Positions 62,701-64,000 of a DNA stretch of 64,000 bases are shown piece by piece (positions within the stretch are counted from its first letter, which is position 1; every line of letters begins with the position of its first letter). The notes beneath the pieces are model-generated. The model made no database searches and was not told the origin of the DNA. It saw only the letters and a program-made list of their open reading frames with translations. A program made the position numbers and the translations under genes. Source of the DNA: Saccharomycopsis crataegensis (taxonomy: Eukaryota > Ascomycota > Saccharomycetes > Ascoideales > Saccharomycopsidaceae); assembly GCF_037102585.1 (NCBI RefSeq), contig NW_027043837.1, forward strand, positions 434,001 to 498,000, in the 5' to 3' direction.

Positions 62701-62930
62701 GTTATGTCATTTTGCACAAAGAAGAGTTTCCGTCTTTTCAAAAATTTGCTTGTCGCGGTCACAAAACTAGTCAATTTTTCTCGAACCCCAACCGTAATAA
62801 GATAATCATTGAATTTCTTTGTAATTTCTCCTAAGGTTTGTGGTATCTGATGAGCGGCTTCCCGAGACGAACTAGGCCTTGGAAGTGAGTTTCTGGACCG
62901 CCTGGAATCACCTAATGGACGCCCATACAT
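59766..62930 (-). CDS. Large protein derived from a Tnp2/CACTA-type DDE transposase
   Basis: An uninterrupted 1054-residue protein. The N-terminal 170 residues form an unrecognised, lysine-rich helical region. Residues 175-390 are acidic and disordered. From about 400 to 930 the order of motifs follows the Tnp2 (CACTA/CMC) transposase core. These are YVDLYCD (Asp553/557), NIPPEAR (580-586), TSDIPS (Asp637), a CGLC pair (656, 659), LHQIHHI (865-870) and GPIANFGSQGLRKELSYI with Glu891, giving a plausible D-D-E set. A C-terminal domain ends KMVLIRCS. No terminal inverted repeats were seen. An ACGCGT box lies at 62973-62978. A related gene follows upstream. Domestication is inferred; motif matching is from memory of the family. 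Confidence 0.6.
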   Translation of the reverse strand: MYGRPLGDSRRSRNSLPRPSSSREAAHQIPQTLGEITKKFNDYLITVGVREKLTSFVTATSKFLKRRKLFFVQNDITQTFHEFLLEKVYHDSTNGFPFKGFTKLIDHAIYLYMGQSNFKEVFKNRKRPNTAYITDNNCQVIFPDEKEAEKLLRITRKITLGDIQRYIEKKLPRHADPDASDHDSDMSESEQSLEELEEESNGYADHQAADNGSLEEQEKGSGFRNLNNLYQEMEWEKPATPIHNGSNFGRHNNMTNGIEDVEQDEDDPINDDFEFGGYSEEPDNESFSVAAPKESITNADVTSSTTNETKMSEKLAKGHSIYDSIHELAKTLNNNDLRSFHINEVIMVIDQLNAESDSENEDMDFNLDDGRDDDPPEYRPRQAPKEPTTVLGYHDKLTNYEKHDISCIPLVTDLIHLDGENDSKKETIEKLIKIFDITKPRIGGLYLEAVKTVLRGGTGVQSFFESVSISESLFKLDTIMGSLLGNSIRLENIKSQVTYYSPLYNVINALLENENIFAYISNKEYRNEAYSKSSIFQEAYAKENQGLTYIYVDLYCDQVKNLLKGNNSKGHTCLLYQIINIPPEARASNIFKISSCVTQNIQEAVEFSLQEIEVINSLIGAFKFNNVQVVPIISTSDIPSKSMLFSLKSASARKPCGLCDNMRLTEDSDLFFDIQDITNDLSYNGRETTNEEIFFKTSPMLRNHFSNKWQLPFDPYMTRVSQFKTIFRIIYRVLHSKEREIVNGIAKRIESPYLEDAFKTEFPEEDRSRISVDILPYRLLPGFDYDKAINVLPVLVYEMSDSFGDDVKWMLMLFFEYQYILKKYEYSAEDLKFLKAFPGIFFSCMRKRFPPTEAKNRSFYTLPLHQIHHIPKIVEAVGPIANFGSQGLRKELSYIKQVVKSSRYNPEAYNYKLAIYNNLRFQDIRSWVPKPDIELGGDRYGATEMHFSKAFISKFQLTIKCCYVSIGTKLIKIKRFGVRDEGNKRAYAFRGKVILDSKRKFFYGTTKEILYAKIDLIDEFVERTDDFLVKDIDHIYYGCDYFKKDGKMVLIRCS

Positions 62931-63418
62931 TATGGATTATTTTTCTTTCGTCTTAAAAGAAAGTATTATAGGACGCGTTTTCTTATTTGCTGGTTATTTG
63001 TGTAACACATTTGAGATAGGTCGCTGATAATTGAAAATTAACCCACTGAATTTTCAAACGGACTCAATATGACTTTAATCTCTCAATTGACCTATATTTT
63101 TTTCTGCAAAAATGGTATGATTTGAAGAATATAAGTCAAAGAAATAGCAACCAGAAAAAAACAAAATATAGGGTTTCTGATTTTGATCTATTTTGGTTTG
63201 TTCAAATCTTGGTGATACTCCTTTGTTATTGCTTCACCTTTTTTTTTTTTGGAGGTTATGAACCCGCAGAAGCATAGTAGATTGATTAAAGTGACTTTTT
63301 GTTTTTGGACTTTACGAGTATTAAGAACAATTATTTTTAATTTACAATGTTACTATTAACATGCTTTTCTAGAGTTCATTATTTTTCATTATATAAAGGG
63401 GGTTCCACATTTCATCAC
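62931..63418. other. Intergenic region between the two transposase-derived genes
   Basis: Contains the upstream region of the 1054-residue gene, with ACGCGT at 62973-62978, and the 3' flank of its relative, with a T-run at 63239-63250. I saw no inverted repeats marking a transposon end. Confidence 0.5.
62973..62978. promoter_or_regulatory. ACGCGT (MCB-type) box upstream of the transposase-derived gene
   Basis: The palindrome lies 43 bp before the start codon at 62930. MBF sites of this form drive G1/S transcription; a single copy could occur by chance. Confidence 0.35.
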
Positions 63419-64000
63419 CTAGACACATCTAATCAACATTAACTTTTGCGTGCTGCTGAAATAATTACCATACTTCCCGGCATCCTTTTTAATAAAGTCA
63501 GAACTGTAAAAAACACTACCAACTCCGGCTGACAGAATGGTTATTTGATTGAGATGGTATTCCTGAGAAGAATCAATGGTGGCGTACAAAATTTGTTTGG
63601 TTTTTTCATCTGACGAGCAGCCACTGAAAAGGGTGTATTTTGATGGATCAATGATATTGCCAGTCAATTTACCATCTGTCTCATAGTTTTTTATTTCCAA
63701 TAAATGCTCTCCAGCGGTAACGAAGAAACTTTTCAGTAATTTGGCTGAGCTAGCGGGCGATTCCCAATTTATAATATCGTGATGCTTTAAATTATTGTAG
63801 GTGGCCAATTTATAGTTATATACCTGTGGCAAGAAGCGGCTTGAAATGAGCAACTGGTGGACAAAATTGATTTCTTCATAAACACCTTGGTCCTCGTAAA
63901 CTGCTAATGGCCCAATAGATTGCACTAGTTCTGCAATATGATAACAAGTATGAAACGAAGTCGAGTAAAAACCTTTGTTTTGAGGATTGTTAGCAGGAAG
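63419..64000 (-). CDS. Second transposase-derived gene (3' part, runs off the window)
   Basis: The last 193 residues of a protein related to the preceding 1054-residue product; the gene continues past the right edge. Shared features are FYSTSFHTCYHIAELVQSIG against the LHQIHHI/GP block, then GVYEEINFVHQLL against GLRKELSYIKQVV (the proposed catalytic Glu), YNYKLATYNNLKHHDI against YNYKLAIYNNLRFQDI, and the ending KLMLIRCV. The middle of the C-terminal domain has diverged strongly. The frame is open throughout the visible part. Tandem duplication in the same orientation is evident. Confidence 0.6.
   Translation of the reverse strand, partial: LPANNPQNKGFYSTSFHTCYHIAELVQSIGPLAVYEDQGVYEEINFVHQLLISSRFLPQVYNYKLATYNNLKHHDIINWESPASSAKLLKSFFVTAGEHLLEIKNYETDGKLTGNIIDPSKYTLFSGCSSDEKTKQILYATIDSSQEYHLNQITILSAGVGSVFYSSDFIKKDAGKYGNYFSSTQKLMLIRCV

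Noticed and set aside
1-64000. CRISPR array, bacterial operon or riboswitch
   Set aside because: Introns, TACTAAC branch sites, eukaryotic tRNA introns and yeast orthologues show a nuclear yeast chromosome; no repeat-spacer array was seen.

Overview
The window is nuclear DNA from a budding yeast (Saccharomycotina) other than Saccharomyces cerevisiae itself. It is AT-rich, with many poly-A/T tracts. Genes are compact and mostly intronless, and they are recognisable orthologues of yeast genes (SUN family, SUR7 family, GAP1 type, ATP20, SEC72, YKU70, MSS1, NOT4, PSF3, NOP8, RER2/SRT1, SPC97, SSA type, PEX8, INH1, MTC2, AIP1, NOP2). The introns have GTATGT or GTGAGT type donors and TACTAAC type branch sites. 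Introns are commoner than in S. cerevisiae: ATP20, YKU70, a BLI1-like gene, PSF3 (two), a RER2-like gene (three) and AIP1. The few in-frame CTG codons examined give no support for CUG reassignment, so the standard code was used.

Layout. 0-4 kb: two cell-surface genes, a secreted SUN-family wall protein and a Sur7-type eisosome membrane protein. 5-9 kb: a tRNA-Gln gene, then an old decayed Ty1/copia fossil upstream of it and a degenerate 27-bp tandem repeat. 9.8-18.2 kb: an amino-acid permease with a GATA-rich promoter, a decayed leucine-rich-repeat-like gene, PTH1, a PRY-type secreted protein, ATP20 and SEC72. 19.9-29 kb: two tandem Art10-like arrestins, then a secreted-protein gene lying between two copies of the arrestin/YKU70 intergenic region (one copy carries a scrap of the YKU70 3' end), then YKU70. 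29.2-36.1 kb: BLI1-like, MSS1, NOT4, PSF3 and NOP8. 37-43 kb: a gene of the bacterial DIP1984 family, an intron-containing tRNA-Ile, a cis-prenyltransferase and SPC97. 43.6-51 kb: a class II aldolase-like gene, a cytosolic Hsp70 with strong heat-shock elements, PEX8 and INH1. 51.3-59.4 kb: a PB1 plus four-ZZ autophagy-receptor-like protein, MTC2, AIP1 and NOP2. 59.7-64 kb: a 1054-residue protein that looks derived from a Tnp2/CACTA-type DDE transposase, followed by a second related gene running off the right edge.

Most of the window is ordinary housekeeping sequence. The unusual parts are the tandem transposase-derived genes at the right end, the bacterial-type DIP1984 gene, the secreted-protein gene bracketed by a segmental duplication, the p62/Nbr1-like ZZ protein, a Pex8 ending in SHI, and the PSF3 first intron, where the conserved reading frame is one base out of register. 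Regulatory signals that fit gene function are visible: heat-shock elements upstream of Hsp70, GATA sites upstream of the permease, paired RRPE/PAC-like motifs upstream of both nucleolar genes, and ACGCGT boxes upstream of PSF3 and of the transposase-derived gene.
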